Assembly: GCF_001514285.1 (NCBI RefSeq)
Contig: NZ_KQ949024.1
Span: 50,681 to 114,680, forward strand
Direction of reading: 5' to 3'
Source: Streptomyces sp. DSM 15324
GTDB lineage: Bacteria > Actinomycetota > Actinomycetes > Streptomycetales > Streptomycetaceae
DNA length: 64,000 nucleotides
The position numbers were made by a program, and so were the translations under genes. Shown piece by piece: positions 24,898 through 35,827 of this stretch. Every line of letters begins with the position of its first letter. The stretch's first letter is position 1. The notes beneath the pieces were generated by a model. It was not told the origin of the DNA, searched no databases, and saw only the letters and a list, made by a program, of their open reading frames with translations.

Positions 24898-25761
24898 GTG
24901 AGTGAACGGCGGCCCGCGCCCACGGTGGGTCAGGTGGTGCTCGGCAGACGGCTTCAGGAGCTGCGCGAGGCGGCCGGTCTCGGCCGCGAGGAGGCGGCCC
25001 GCGCGCTGCGGGTGGCTCCGGGGACCGTACGGCGCATGGAGACGGCCGAGGTCGCGCTGAAGATCCCGTACGTGCAGGTGCTGCTGGACGCGTACGGCGT
25101 GTCCGCGGAGGAGGCCGAGGCGTTCGTCCGGCTCGCCGAGGAGGCGAACCTCCCCGGCTGGTGGCAGCGTTTCCACGACGTGCTGCCGGAGTGGTTCAGT
25201 CTCTACGTCAGTCTGGAGGGCGCGGCCCGGCTGATCCGGAGCTACGAACCGCACTTCGTACCGGGCCTGTTGCAGACGGAGCGGTACGCGCGTGCCGTAC
25301 TGGAGGCCGGCACCGTCGGGCGGACCACGCCGGACGCGATCGAACGGCATGTGTCGCTGCGGATGGCCCGGCAGCGGCTGCTGGACGGTCCGAACCCGCC
25401 GCATCTGTGGGCGGTGCTGGACGAGACGGTGCTGCGCCGCCCGGTGTGCGAGGATCCCTCCGTCATGCGTGAACAGCTGGACAAGCTGCTGGAGTTGACC
25501 GAGCGGGACCGGATCACCGTGCAGATCGCCGAGTTCGCCGACGGTCCGCATCCGGGGACGGCCGCGCCCTTCTCGCTGTTCCGTTTCGCCGAGCCCGAAC
25601 TGCCCGACATGGTCGTCACCGAGTATCTGACGGGCGCCCTGTATCTCGACTCACGGGGGGAGGTCTCCGCGCACCTGGAGGTACTCGACCATCTGACGAC
25701 GCATGCCGCGTCCGCCCAGGAGACCCGGGGCCTCCTGGAAGACCTCCGCAAAACCCTCTGA
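24898..25761 (+). CDS. XRE-family regulator with DUF5753 domain
   Basis: The 287-residue protein has a helix-turn-helix (about 15-70, LGRRLQELREAAGLGREEAA) and the actinomycete DUF5753 domain (about 95-280, with SYEPHFVPGLLQTERYARAV and FRFAEPELPDMVVTEYLTG). This Scr1-like class is very numerous in Streptomyces and often regulates an adjacent small gene. The GTG at 24898 has GGGGAG upstream. It is followed after 59 bases by a PF04672-type methyltransferase in the same direction, so the two may be one unit. Confidence 0.92.
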   Translation: MSERRPAPTVGQVVLGRRLQELREAAGLGREEAARALRVAPGTVRRMETAEVALKIPYVQVLLDAYGVSAEEAEAFVRLAEEANLPGWWQRFHDVLPEWFSLYVSLEGAARLIRSYEPHFVPGLLQTERYARAVLEAGTVGRTTPDAIERHVSLRMARQRLLDGPNPPHLWAVLDETVLRRPVCEDPSVMREQLDKLLELTERDRITVQIAEFADGPHPGTAAPFSLFRFAEPELPDMVVTEYLTGALYLDSRGEVSAHLEVLDHLTTHAASAQETRGLLEDLRKTL

Positions 25762-25820
25762 GCGGCGTCTGGCCGCCCTGTCCGCCCCCACCCCCCCCCC
25801 ACGCGAGGAGAAGAGCCCAC

Positions 25821-26630
25821 ATGACGACCGGACCCGAGGACCGGAAGGCACCCGTCCGTATCGACACCAGCAGACCGCATCCGGCGCGTGTCTACGACTG
25901 GTGGCTGGGCGGCAAGGACAACTACCCGGTGGACGAGGAACTCGCCCGGAAGATCCTCGCCGTGGACGGCACGGTGCTGCGCGGCGCCCGCGGCAACCGG
26001 CGTTTCATGCAGCGGGCCGTGCGCGCCGCCGCCGAGGCGGGGATCCGGCAGTTCCTGGACATCGGCACGGGTATCCCCACCGAGCCGAACCTGCACCAGA
26101 TCGCCCAGCGCGTGGCGCCGGAGGCGCGGGTGGTGTACGCGGACAACGATCCGATCGTGCTGCGGCACGCCGAGGCGCTGCTGCGCGGCACCCCCGAGGG
26201 CTCCACCGAGTACGTGCACGCCGATGTGCGGGACCTGCCGACGCTGCTGGAGCGGGCTGCGGACTCCCTCGACCTCGACCGGCCGGTGGCGCTGTCGCTG
26301 GTCGCGCTGACGCACTACCTCGACGACGGCGCGTACGACCTCGTACGGGAGTACGTGGCGCGGCTGGCGCCGGGCAGCTGGCTGATCCTCTCGCAGGTGA
26401 CCCCGGACCTCAGCCCGGAGGCCATCGAGAACGCGGCGAACCACTTCCGGCGCAGCGGCACCCCGTTCTTCCCGCGCTCCCTCACCGAGTTCGCGCGCTT
26501 CTTCGAGGGGCTGGAGCTGCTCGGCCCCGGTCTCATCCCGGTCTCGGGCTGGCGGCCGGAGCCGGAGGACGTGGCGGCGCAGGCGGAGGGCATCGTGCCG
26601 GTGTACGCGGGGGTCGCCCGCAAGGCGTGA
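25821..26630 (+). CDS. SAM-dependent methyltransferase, SAV2177/PF04672 type
   Basis: The 269-residue protein shows the family marks: SRPHPARVYDWWLGGKDNYP near the N terminus (about 15-34), RFMQRAVRAAAEAGIRQFLD, then DIGTGIPTEPNLHQ as the SAM site and ARVVYADNDPIVLRHAEALL. The group is abundant in actinomycetes, and its substrates are mostly unknown. The ATG at 25821 has GAGGAGAAG upstream. A run of C residues (25793-25800 region) just before that site is prone to length change. It follows the DUF5753 regulator gene. Confidence 0.92.
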   Translation: MTTGPEDRKAPVRIDTSRPHPARVYDWWLGGKDNYPVDEELARKILAVDGTVLRGARGNRRFMQRAVRAAAEAGIRQFLDIGTGIPTEPNLHQIAQRVAPEARVVYADNDPIVLRHAEALLRGTPEGSTEYVHADVRDLPTLLERAADSLDLDRPVALSLVALTHYLDDGAYDLVREYVARLAPGSWLILSQVTPDLSPEAIENAANHFRRSGTPFFPRSLTEFARFFEGLELLGPGLIPVSGWRPEPEDVAAQAEGIVPVYAGVARKA

Positions 26631-26638
26631 GCCGGGGA

Positions 26639-26665
26639 GGCCGCGCCGTCACAGCCGGCGCGGCC
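26639..26665. terminator. Hairpin between convergent methyltransferase and dnaK genes
   Basis: GGCCGCGCCG (26639-26648) and CGGCGCGGCC (26656-26665) form a perfect 10-bp stem with a 7-base loop. It is followed by a GGCTGC-type hexamer repeat (about 26674-26699, four copies). Confidence 0.8.
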
Positions 26666-26701
26666 GGGTGCACGGCTGCGGCTGCGGCTGCGGCTGCGGC
26701 G

Positions 26702-28609
<1,908 letters not shown>

Positions 28610-28677
28610 CGCCGTCCCCTTCCGCCAGGGAGCCACCCGTGCCACCGGACTTCCAGCACAAATCGTGCGCGGGATTC

Positions 28678-28683
28678 TGTCAA
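28678..28683 (-). promoter_or_regulatory. Possible -35 box of dnaK
   Basis: TTGACA on the minus strand, about 69 bases upstream of the dnaK ATG, is a perfect housekeeping -35 hexamer. The -10 box 17 bases downstream (TGTGCT) is poor. A small inverted repeat (GCAC...GTGC) overlaps this spacer. Confidence 0.35.
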
Positions 28684-28715
28684 TGGGGCATGGGGGGGCG
28701 CACCCCCCGCGGCGG

Positions 28716-28742
28716 GCGCCCCGGCCGTCGGGGCCGGGGCGC
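28716..28742 (-). terminator. Terminator after the OsmC gene
   Basis: GCGCCCCGGCC (28716-28726) pairs perfectly with GGCCGGGGCGC (28732-28742), an 11-bp stem with a 5-base loop. It lies between the OsmC gene end and the dnaK promoter region. Confidence 0.85.
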
Positions 28743-28795
28743 GCGGCACCGGCCGGTACGCGGGTGCGGGCCGGCCGGTGGGGTGGGGTGTCGGG

Positions 28796-29221
28796 TCAGG
28801 CGAGCTTGGCCGACAGGGTGATCGTGGTGCCGGTGAGGGCCTGGCTGACGGGGCAGTTCTTCTTGGCGTCCTCGGCGGCGGCGGCGAACGCGTCGTCGTC
28901 GATGCCGGGGACCGTGCCCTCGACGGTGAGGTGGATGCCGGTGATGCCCTCACCCGGCTGGAAGGTGACGTCGGCCGAGGTGACGAGCTTGGTGGGCGGG
29001 GTGCCCGCGCCGGCCAGCCCGTGCGAGAGGGCCATGGAGAAGCAGCTGGAGTGGGCGGCGGCGATCAGCTCCTCGGGGCTGGTCTTGCCGTTCGCCTGCT
29101 CGGCGCGCGACGGCCACGACACCGGCTGCTGACCGATGCCGGAGGAGTCGAAGGTGACGACGCCGTTGCCCTCGAGCAGGTTGCCTTCCCAGACGGTGTG
29201 AGCGGAGCGCGTGGTGGCCAC
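28796..29221 (-). CDS. OsmC/Ohr-family peroxide-reducing protein
   Basis: The 141-residue protein is a thiol peroxidase of the OsmC type. Both redox cysteines are in place: one in AAAHSSCFSMALSHGL (about C60) and one in KKNCPVSQALTG (about C123). The WEGNLLEGNGVVTFDSSG N terminus and the TSPEELIAAAHSSC stretch are diagnostic. It should reduce organic hydroperoxides. It is a single gene with its own terminator; no OhrR-type regulator is adjacent. Confidence 0.94.
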   Translation of the reverse strand: MATTRSAHTVWEGNLLEGNGVVTFDSSGIGQQPVSWPSRAEQANGKTSPEELIAAAHSSCFSMALSHGLAGAGTPPTKLVTSADVTFQPGEGITGIHLTVEGTVPGIDDDAFAAAAEDAKKNCPVSQALTGTTITLSAKLA

Positions 29222-29290
29222 GGTTGTTCCTTTCGCGTGGGTTTCCCGTCGGACGGGTTTGTCGTGAGGCCCATCCGATCACATTCCGGC

Positions 29291-31090
29291 TCAGCGCACC
29301 CGGAACACGGGCCCCTGAGCCGTGAACGGCAGCCGGGCGCCCTGCGGAATCAGGTAGGCGTGCTCGCGGCGGACGCGCAGGGTGTCGCACCAGCCGTCGG
29401 TGATGATCAGCACGGGAGCGTCGCGCGGGAAGTCGTCGGCGCGGTGCACGAGGTCGATGCCGGGCTGCAGGACCGTACCGCCGCGGCCGCGTACCCGGAC
29501 CCGGCCGGCGATCTCGGTGACGGGGAGGTAGCCGGCGTCGTGCGGGGCGGCGTCGCAGAAGACGACGCGGGCGGCCGAGACGTCGCGGGCCCCGGCGTAG
29601 GAGGCGATGGCGCCGAGGGCCTTGCCGAGGAGGGAGGTGTTCATGGAGGCGGAGGTGTCCAGGACGACGCCGAAGGTGCAGCGGGGCACCTCCTCGGGCG
29701 GGAACCAGCGGCCGGCGCGCGGGATGTCGGGGGTGGAGGCCTGCCGGCGCGCGGGACGGGCGTACGACCGGAGGGGCTCCGGGCGGGGGACGAACTCGTC
29801 GAACCAGCGGGCGAGGCGGGCGTCCCAGGGCAGCGGAGGATGGCTGAGGGCGCGGATCTCCTCGACGAGCCCGCCGGGGAGCAGCCCGCGTTCCTCGCGC
29901 TGGTGCAGGTCGAGGCCGTGGGCGAGGCCGCGCCGGTAGAAGCCGTCGAGGCCGGCGCAGTCCCGGGGCGGGCCGAGGGGGCCGCCGAGGACGTCACCGA
30001 CGCCCTTGCCGCGCAGGGTGGACAGCCGGCGCAGTCGGCGCAGATCGCCGGCGATGCGGTCGTAGACCTCCTCGGAGGAGAGACCGGCGAGCCCGGGGTC
30101 GTACAGCAGCCCCTCGGGCATGGTGCCGATCTGCATCTCGCGCAGCCAGCCGTTGATGACGTAGTCGCAGGCGACGTTGAAGAGGTAGGGGTCGCGGGTG
30201 CCGCAGCGGTCGCCGTGGCGCAGGGCGGCGTGCAGCATCTCGTGGGCGAGGACGAAGCGCCATTCGTCGTCCTCGAGGTGGTGGAGCGGGTTGAGGTAGA
30301 TCTCGCCGGCCTCGGCGTCGACGGCGGCGATCTGGATGCCGTGGGCGCGGGCGAGCTCGGCGTCGGGGACGAGCCTGATGCCCGCGGCGATGCCGCCGAG
30401 CAGGGGGTAGGAGGAGACGAACCAGCTCAGGGCGCGTTCCCAGGGGCGGGTGGGGTCGAGGTCGTCGTCGAGGGAGGCGCGTCTGCCGCCGGCCATGTCC
30501 ATGGCGGCGGAGACGGTCCGGGTGAGGGCGGTGGCGAAGGCGAGCTGCCGGTCGGGGGGCCGGCCGTCCCGCCGGGTGTTCCAGGGCACGAGCAGCTGGT
30601 CGGGTTCCGGGCCGGCGGTGCCGCAGTGCTGGTAGGCGGTGGGCAGGCCGTCGCGGCGCCAGCGGGCGGCGAGCTGTTCCTCGTCGCCGTCGGGGTAGGT
30701 GAGCGGCTGGTCCTCGGCAGGGCTGCCGACGGGGAAGGTGAGCAGGAAGCGGTTGACGACGGCGCAGCGGGCGGCGATGTCGTACCGGTCGGGCTGGACG
30801 CGGGGGCCCTCGGCCGCCGGGAGGTGGCCGAAGCCGTGGTGGAGGGCGGCGTGGGCGAGGGACCAGGCCCAGACGGCGGGGTCGGCGATCCGGGCCGGGT
30901 GGACGTGGGCCGTGCCGTAGGAGTCGACCCGGACGAGGCCGCCCTGGGGCGCGATGTCGCAGTCCTCCTCGCGGCAGACGTAGAGGGCGACGGCGTCGAG
31001 GGCGGGATTGGCGTGCAGCAGCCGCAGTCCTTCGGTGAACGCCTCGGCCGCCAGGTCCCTCTTCTTCCTGCCCCGGCCGCCCTTGCTCAC
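29291..31090 (-). CDS. Metallopeptidase-like / vWA protein (DUF2201 type), partner of MoxR
   Basis: The 599-residue protein joins a zinc-peptidase-like region with HEMLHAALRHGDRC (H283, E284, H287) to a C-terminal von Willebrand A-like domain with the MIDAS start VLDTSASM (D478). An upstream AHAALHHGFGHLP gives another His cluster. The layout matches proteins with PF13203/PF09967 domains, which pair with MoxR-type AAA+ ATPases. The pair probably forms a chaperone that inserts metal into or remodels a client protein; the client is unknown. GTG at 31090 is used. It lies 82 bases downstream of the ATPase gene on the same strand. Confidence 0.82.
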   Translation of the reverse strand: MSKGGRGRKKRDLAAEAFTEGLRLLHANPALDAVALYVCREEDCDIAPQGGLVRVDSYGTAHVHPARIADPAVWAWSLAHAALHHGFGHLPAAEGPRVQPDRYDIAARCAVVNRFLLTFPVGSPAEDQPLTYPDGDEEQLAARWRRDGLPTAYQHCGTAGPEPDQLLVPWNTRRDGRPPDRQLAFATALTRTVSAAMDMAGGRRASLDDDLDPTRPWERALSWFVSSYPLLGGIAAGIRLVPDAELARAHGIQIAAVDAEAGEIYLNPLHHLEDDEWRFVLAHEMLHAALRHGDRCGTRDPYLFNVACDYVINGWLREMQIGTMPEGLLYDPGLAGLSSEEVYDRIAGDLRRLRRLSTLRGKGVGDVLGGPLGPPRDCAGLDGFYRRGLAHGLDLHQREERGLLPGGLVEEIRALSHPPLPWDARLARWFDEFVPRPEPLRSYARPARRQASTPDIPRAGRWFPPEEVPRCTFGVVLDTSASMNTSLLGKALGAIASYAGARDVSAARVVFCDAAPHDAGYLPVTEIAGRVRVRGRGGTVLQPGIDLVHRADDFPRDAPVLIITDGWCDTLRVRREHAYLIPQGARLPFTAQGPVFRVR

Positions 31091-31172
31091 CGTCGTGTCT
31101 CCGTCCGTCTCGTCGCCGCGTCCGTGTCCTGTGTGTCGCCGGGTGCTCGCCGGCCCGTCCGGTGCTCGCCTC

Positions 31173-32234
31173 TCATCGCCGGGCCTCCACCAGCCGGGGC
31201 ATGTCGCGGGCCGCCTCGACCAGGAACCAGGCGGGTAGGACGGGGTTGCCGTCGGGGTCGGAGGCGATGACGGTCTGGGCGACCTCGACGGAGATCTCGG
31301 CGAGCTGGACGAGGAGCGATTTGGCGCGGTGGGCGGTCTGCCGGCCGCCTGCCGACATGTGCTCCTTGACGGCGGGAAGTTCCTTGATCAGCCGGCCGCG
31401 GAAGGAGTCGGCGAGGTAGTAGAGCAGGTCGCGGTCCTCGACCCGGTGCGGCCAGGGCGCGTCGCCCCGCAGGACGGCCTCGATGCCGTACCGGCTGCGG
31501 ACGATCTTGACGTAGCCGCAGAAGGCGGTGGCGTGCGCGGGGGTGAGCGTGCCGTGGGCGAGGACCTTGAGGGTGTCCTCGTCGAGGTCGCGGCCGAAGG
31601 AGTGCAGGACGTCGGAGAGCATGTGCCAGGAGCGGGGCGTGGAGAAGGGTTCCTCGGTCTTCGGCGGCTTGGACCACAGGTGGTCGGGCCGGTCGGTGAG
31701 GTGGTCGAGGACCCAGGGGTGGATGCCGTGGGCGGCCGCCCAGGCCAGCCAGTCCCTCGGGGAGGCCTCCAGGTGGACGTGGGTGAGGCGGTTGACGAGC
31801 GCGGAGGCGATGGGCCGGGCGAGTGCGTTGTCGGTGGCGCGGTTGCCGGCGCCTATGACGATCGAGCCCTTGGGCAGTTCGTAGCTGCCGATACGGCGGT
31901 CCAGGATCAGCGAGTAGAACGCCTTCTGCACGTCCGGGGTGGCCGCGTTCAGCTCGTCCAGGAACAGGCAGTACGGCTCGTCGCGGGCGATGGCCTCCGG
32001 CGGGCAGAACACCGACCGTCCGTCCCGGATCTGGGGTACGCCGATCAGGTCCTCCGGGGCGAGCTGGGTGCCGAGCAGGCTCACGCACTCCAGGCCCAGG
32101 GACTCGGCGAACTCCCGGACCAGGGAGGACTTGCCGATGCCGGGGGCTCCCCAGAGGAAGACGGGCCGCACGGTGGCGAGGCCGAGGAGGAGGTCGGGGA
32201 TACGGGAGGGCGTGACGGTGACGGCAGCCTGCAA
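31173..32234 (-). CDS. MoxR-family AAA+ ATPase
   Basis: The 353-residue protein has the Walker A GAPGIGKSS (29-37), Walker B CLFLDELN with D93 and E94, and a sensor-1-like VIGAGNRATDN. This is the MoxR branch of AAA+ ATPases, which usually work with vWA-domain proteins. The start is TTG at 32234 with GAGGAG eight bases upstream; no ATG or GTG gives a better N terminus. A rare start may keep its level low. It is followed by the metallopeptidase/vWA gene, so the two are a probable operon. Confidence 0.88.
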   Translation of the reverse strand: MQAAVTVTPSRIPDLLLGLATVRPVFLWGAPGIGKSSLVREFAESLGLECVSLLGTQLAPEDLIGVPQIRDGRSVFCPPEAIARDEPYCLFLDELNAATPDVQKAFYSLILDRRIGSYELPKGSIVIGAGNRATDNALARPIASALVNRLTHVHLEASPRDWLAWAAAHGIHPWVLDHLTDRPDHLWSKPPKTEEPFSTPRSWHMLSDVLHSFGRDLDEDTLKVLAHGTLTPAHATAFCGYVKIVRSRYGIEAVLRGDAPWPHRVEDRDLLYYLADSFRGRLIKELPAVKEHMSAGGRQTAHRAKSLLVQLAEISVEVAQTVIASDPDGNPVLPAWFLVEAARDMPRLVEARR

Positions 32235-32310
32235 CGCTGCTGCTCCTCGGGGCCGGAGGGAGGGTGACTCGGCCAGTGTGGGTGTACGGCCGTGGCGGCG
32301 CAGCCGATTT

Positions 32311-34482
32311 TCAGGCGGCCCGCTCCTCCGGGGCCGGCTCCAGCGGTATCTGGGGTCCGTCGGATTCGCGGAGCCAGCGGCGCAGGACGCGGTGCACGTG
32401 TTCGGCGCCGGTGAGGGGCTCGCCGTCGTCGGCGGGGGCGGACAGGACGAGCGGGGAGAGCAGGAAGGGCCGGGACTGGGCGCCGCCGAGGCCGCCGTGG
32501 GAGCCGATCTGCTCCTCGAAGGCGAGGACCTCGCCGTCGGCCGGGTCGTGGAGGGAGTTGACCATGATGTCGGCGGTGTGCGGGAAGGAGTGGGTGCGGC
32601 GCACGGCGTCGGCGGCGCCGGGCCCGAACGGGGCCAGCGGGCCGGGGTCGTCGTCGAGCCGGTCCAGAGGGGTCTCGGCGCCGTGGGCGCCGAGGACGAC
32701 GCCGCCGTGCTCCTCGCTGCGGACGAGGAGGAAGCCGATGCCGGGGTGGTTGGCGAGGGTGGGCAGCAGTGCGGGGTGACGGGCGTCGATCTCCTCCTTG
32801 GTCATCCGGTGCGGGACGTCGGGGAAGGAGATCAGGCCGAGGTTCCCGGAGGCGAGGACGATCGGCTCGGAGCGGGGGCCGGCCGGGCGGTGGTGGGCGC
32901 CGCGCTCCTCGACGGGCCGGCGCAGGGCGGCGCGGACGGCCGCGCGGGCCTCGGCGCCGCTGTGCGTGCGTTCTGCGTGGCGTGGCACGGGCAGGCCGCT
33001 GCCGGCGCGCACCAGGTCGCCGAGGGTGAGGCCGTAGCGGGCGCGGAAGGTCTCGCCGGGGCTCTGGCCGTGGTCGGACAGGACGACGATCCGGTAGGGG
33101 CGGGGGGCGTGCTCGGCGGCCTTCTCGATCAGGGCGAGGGCGCGGTCGAGTCGGCCGAGGACCTGGTCGGTGTCCCGGCCGAGGGGGCCGGAGTGGTGGG
33201 CGACCTCGTCGTAGGCGACCAGATCGGCGTAGACGGCGGTGCGGCCGGCGAGGAGGTCGCCCATGACGGCGGCCACGACGACGTCGCGTTCGACGACGGT
33301 GGCGAAGGCGCGGACGAACGGGTACAGGCCGCCGCGGCGGACGCGCGGGCGCTCCTTGCGCAGCCGGGCGCGGGTGGACTGGGCGATCTCGCGGATCACC
33401 TCGGCGGCGAAGGACAGGGCGGTGCGCACGGCGTTGGCCGGGTCGGAGAAGTAGGCGAAGTAGCCGGCGCGGGAGCGGGTCTCGCGGCCTCGGCGGCGGG
33501 TGGCGATGGACAGCACGAGGGCCTGTTCGTCGGCTCCGCCGCCGAAGAGGTTGCCGCGGCTGGCGCCGTCGAGGGTGAGCAGTCCGCCGTCGCCGGTGCG
33601 CTCGACGGCGCGGCGCTGGAGTTCGGCGGCGCTGGTGGGGCGGTTGCAGACCATCACCTCCCGGCTGTCCTTCTCGTACCAGCGGAAGGCGGGGACGTCG
33701 TGGTTGCTGCCGTGCAGGATGCCGAGCTGGCTGGCGCCGGTCTGGCTGGACCAGTCGGTGTGCCAGGGGGTGAGGCGGTGGGTGGCCAGGGGGGTCGGGC
33801 GGGTGTCGTGGGTATCGGCGGGGGTGCCGGCGAGAAGATCGGCGGGAAGATCGGCGGGAAGATCGGCGGAGGGGGCGCGGCCGGTGCCCGGGGTGCGGCC
33901 GAGCCAGGTGGCGATCGTCGGCATCAGGCCCTTGTCGACGGCGGCGGACAGTACGTCGTGGCCGACGCCGTCGAGCTGGAGGAAGACGGTGCCCGGGGTG
34001 GTGGCGCAGGGCGGGCCGCCCCGGCGGCGGCGGTCGGCGAGGCGGTAGAGGCGGCGGCGGTAGGCGTCGTCGTCGCGGACGGCGAGGGCGCCGCCGGTCG
34101 CGGAGGCGACGGCGGACATCACGGCGGCGACGATGACGGCGGTCTGGGGCGCGGCCTCGGTCTGTCCGGAGGGCGTCAGCCGCAGCGCTATCAGCAGCAG
34201 GGAGCCGTTGAGGAAGAAGACCAGCAGGCCGAGGACGAGCGCCGGCACCAGCAGCAGGAGACGGACGAGGAGGGGCCAGACCAGCGCGGACAGGAGACCG
34301 AAGACACCGGCGCCGACGGCCGCGGTGACGGCGATGGTGGTGGCGCTGTCGCCGTCGGCGGACTGGAGCCGGAAGTCGGGCAGGATGCCCGCGAGCACCA
34401 GCATCGTCAGCGTGGAGACGGCCCACACGGCGAGGCTGCGCCCCACCTGGCTGACGGCCCCCCGCCACCGCACCCCTCGCAC
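32311..34482 (-). CDS. Membrane protein: holin-like N domain plus alkaline phosphatase-fold C domain
   Basis: The 723-residue protein starts with about four membrane helices resembling the phage holin 4_2/YvlD-type domain (AVSTLTMLVLAGILPDFRLQ). From about residue 165 it continues as an alkaline phosphatase superfamily/type I phosphodiesterase domain: FLQLDGVGHDVLSAAVDKG, ADLVAYDEVAHHSG and IVVLSDHGQS supply the metal-binding Asp and His residues. It could cleave a phosphodiester or phosphoglycerol group at the membrane face. A proline-rich repeat SADLPADLPADLL interrupts near 205. GTG at 34482 is used; the start is uncertain by some codons. Confidence 0.82.
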   Translation of the reverse strand: MRGVRWRGAVSQVGRSLAVWAVSTLTMLVLAGILPDFRLQSADGDSATTIAVTAAVGAGVFGLLSALVWPLLVRLLLLVPALVLGLLVFFLNGSLLLIALRLTPSGQTEAAPQTAVIVAAVMSAVASATGGALAVRDDDAYRRRLYRLADRRRRGGPPCATTPGTVFLQLDGVGHDVLSAAVDKGLMPTIATWLGRTPGTGRAPSADLPADLPADLLAGTPADTHDTRPTPLATHRLTPWHTDWSSQTGASQLGILHGSNHDVPAFRWYEKDSREVMVCNRPTSAAELQRRAVERTGDGGLLTLDGASRGNLFGGGADEQALVLSIATRRRGRETRSRAGYFAYFSDPANAVRTALSFAAEVIREIAQSTRARLRKERPRVRRGGLYPFVRAFATVVERDVVVAAVMGDLLAGRTAVYADLVAYDEVAHHSGPLGRDTDQVLGRLDRALALIEKAAEHAPRPYRIVVLSDHGQSPGETFRARYGLTLGDLVRAGSGLPVPRHAERTHSGAEARAAVRAALRRPVEERGAHHRPAGPRSEPIVLASGNLGLISFPDVPHRMTKEEIDARHPALLPTLANHPGIGFLLVRSEEHGGVVLGAHGAETPLDRLDDDPGPLAPFGPGAADAVRRTHSFPHTADIMVNSLHDPADGEVLAFEEQIGSHGGLGGAQSRPFLLSPLVLSAPADDGEPLTGAEHVHRVLRRWLRESDGPQIPLEPAPEERAA
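33835..33870 (-). repeat. 12-bp tandem repeat within the phosphodiesterase gene
   Basis: Three 12-bp units AAGATCGGCGGG (the last ends GGA) encode the ADLP-type tetrapeptide repeat. Confidence 0.85.
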
Positions 34483-34567
34483 GCCCCGTCACCCGGCCCT
34501 TCCGGCCCCGACGCCGAAAGGAGGGGCCGCCGTCCACCCTGTCACACGGGACGGACAACCGGCCCGG

Positions 34568-34969
34568 TCACCGTCCGTCGTAGCCGGCCGTCGGCATCGA
34601 CAGCCGCCGGTGGACGTGGGCCTTCATCTGGGCGTCGTAGGCGGGTTCCGCGTAGCCGACGGTCTCCACGCGCACCCCGCGGCGGGCGCACTCCTCGGTG
34701 AACTCCTCGACGTCCGACAGGGCGCTCTCGAGGACGCGGCGGCTGGGCGCGACGAACAGGTCGACGCCGGGCCGCACCCCGTCCCAGAGCACGCAGTGGT
34801 CGGCGCGCAGCCGGCGGACCAGCAGTTCGCGGCTGACGGTGTAGCCGCGCTGGGCGGCCCAGCGCGCGCACATGGCGTGCTGGCTGCGGGAGTCCACCAG
34901 GAAGGGATCGGCGTCCAGTTCCTCGAGCGGTGTCAGACTCGCGATCGCCGTGACCCGCACCGGTCCCAT
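34568..34969 (-). CDS. Uncharacterised protein, distantly resolvase-like
   Basis: The 133-residue protein (MGPVRVTAIASLTPLEELDA...) is not recognised with certainty. The pattern QHAMCARWAAQRGYTVSREL followed by GVDLFVAPSRRVLESALSDV and EEFTEECARRGVRVETVGYA recalls the N-terminal domain of serine recombinases, but the catalytic serine region is not evident. It could be a small Streptomyces-specific protein derived from that fold. The ATG at 34969 is the natural start. It is divergent from the metallo-beta-lactamase/DedA pair. Confidence 0.6.
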   Translation of the reverse strand: MGPVRVTAIASLTPLEELDADPFLVDSRSQHAMCARWAAQRGYTVSRELLVRRLRADHCVLWDGVRPGVDLFVAPSRRVLESALSDVEEFTEECARRGVRVETVGYAEPAYDAQMKAHVHRRLSMPTAGYDGR

Positions 34970-35053
34970 GGCGTCCCCCTCACCTCCGGGTTTCGCCGCC
35001 GACCCTACTCCTGCCCGTAGGCTTCGGGGGAGTCGCGCGGAGGAGGCAAAGGG

Positions 35054-35827
35054 GTGCCGGTGGAGATCACCTGGTGGGGTCACGCGACCTGTACGGTCGA
35101 GGATGCGAACGTGCGCGTGCTGACCGACCCTCTGTTCGCGCGCCGGCTCGCGCATCTGCGCCGCCGCCGGGGCGTGCTCCCCCCGCCGGCCGCCTGGCGG
35201 GCGGACGTGGCGCTCGTCTCCCATCTGCACGCCGACCATCTCCATGTGCCGTCGCTGGCGCGCCTCGCGCCGGGCACGCGCCTGCTGGTGCCCCGGGGTG
35301 CGCCGCGCGCCGTCCCGGGGCTGCGGCGGCTGACGCACCTCCAGGTCAGCGAGGTGGAGCCGGGTGAGGTGACCTCGGTGCGCGGGGTACGGATACGGGC
35401 GGTGCCCGCGCGGCACGACGGGCGGCGGCTGCCGGTGGGCCGGCACCGCTCCCCCGCGCTCGGGTTCGTCGTCGAGGGTGAGGCGCGCACGTACTTCGCC
35501 GGGGACACCGGGCTGTTCGAGGACATGGCGCGGGAGGTCGGGCCGGTCGACGTGGCGCTGCTGCCGGTCGGCGGCTGGGGGCCGTACCTGGGCGAGGGGC
35601 ATCTGGACGCGGGCCGGGCGGCCGAGGCGCTGGCCCGGCTGGCGCCGGGGAGCGCGGTGCCGGTGCACTACGGCACGTACTGGCCGATTGGGATGGACGC
35701 CGTGCGCCCCCATGAGTTCCATGCGCCGGGTGAGGAGTTCGTGCGCCTTGCCGCGCTGCGTGCGCCGGGCGTGACGGTGCACCGGCTGGATCACGGCGAG
35801 AGCGTGCGCCCCGAGGTCGTGCGGTGA
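35054..35827 (+). CDS. Metallo-beta-lactamase-fold hydrolase (UlaG-like)
   Basis: The 257-residue protein has the MBL metal motif HLHADH with H57, H59, D61 and H62, plus the later YFAGDTGLFEDM and VPVHYGTYWP segments that give the remaining ligands. It belongs to the UlaG/L-ascorbate-lactonase-like group of phosphodiesterases and lactonases; the substrate is unknown. GTG at 35054 has GGAGGAGG upstream. Its TGA overlaps the GTG of the DedA gene, so the two are translationally coupled. Confidence 0.9.
   Translation: MPVEITWWGHATCTVEDANVRVLTDPLFARRLAHLRRRRGVLPPPAAWRADVALVSHLHADHLHVPSLARLAPGTRLLVPRGAPRAVPGLRRLTHLQVSEVEPGEVTSVRGVRIRAVPARHDGRRLPVGRHRSPALGFVVEGEARTYFAGDTGLFEDMAREVGPVDVALLPVGGWGPYLGEGHLDAGRAAEALARLAPGSAVPVHYGTYWPIGMDAVRPHEFHAPGEEFVRLAALRAPGVTVHRLDHGESVRPEVVR

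Noticed and set aside
28610..28690. HAIR element (HspR operator) upstream of dnaK
   Set aside because: No CTTGAGT-N7-ACTCAAG or close variant is present in the upstream region.
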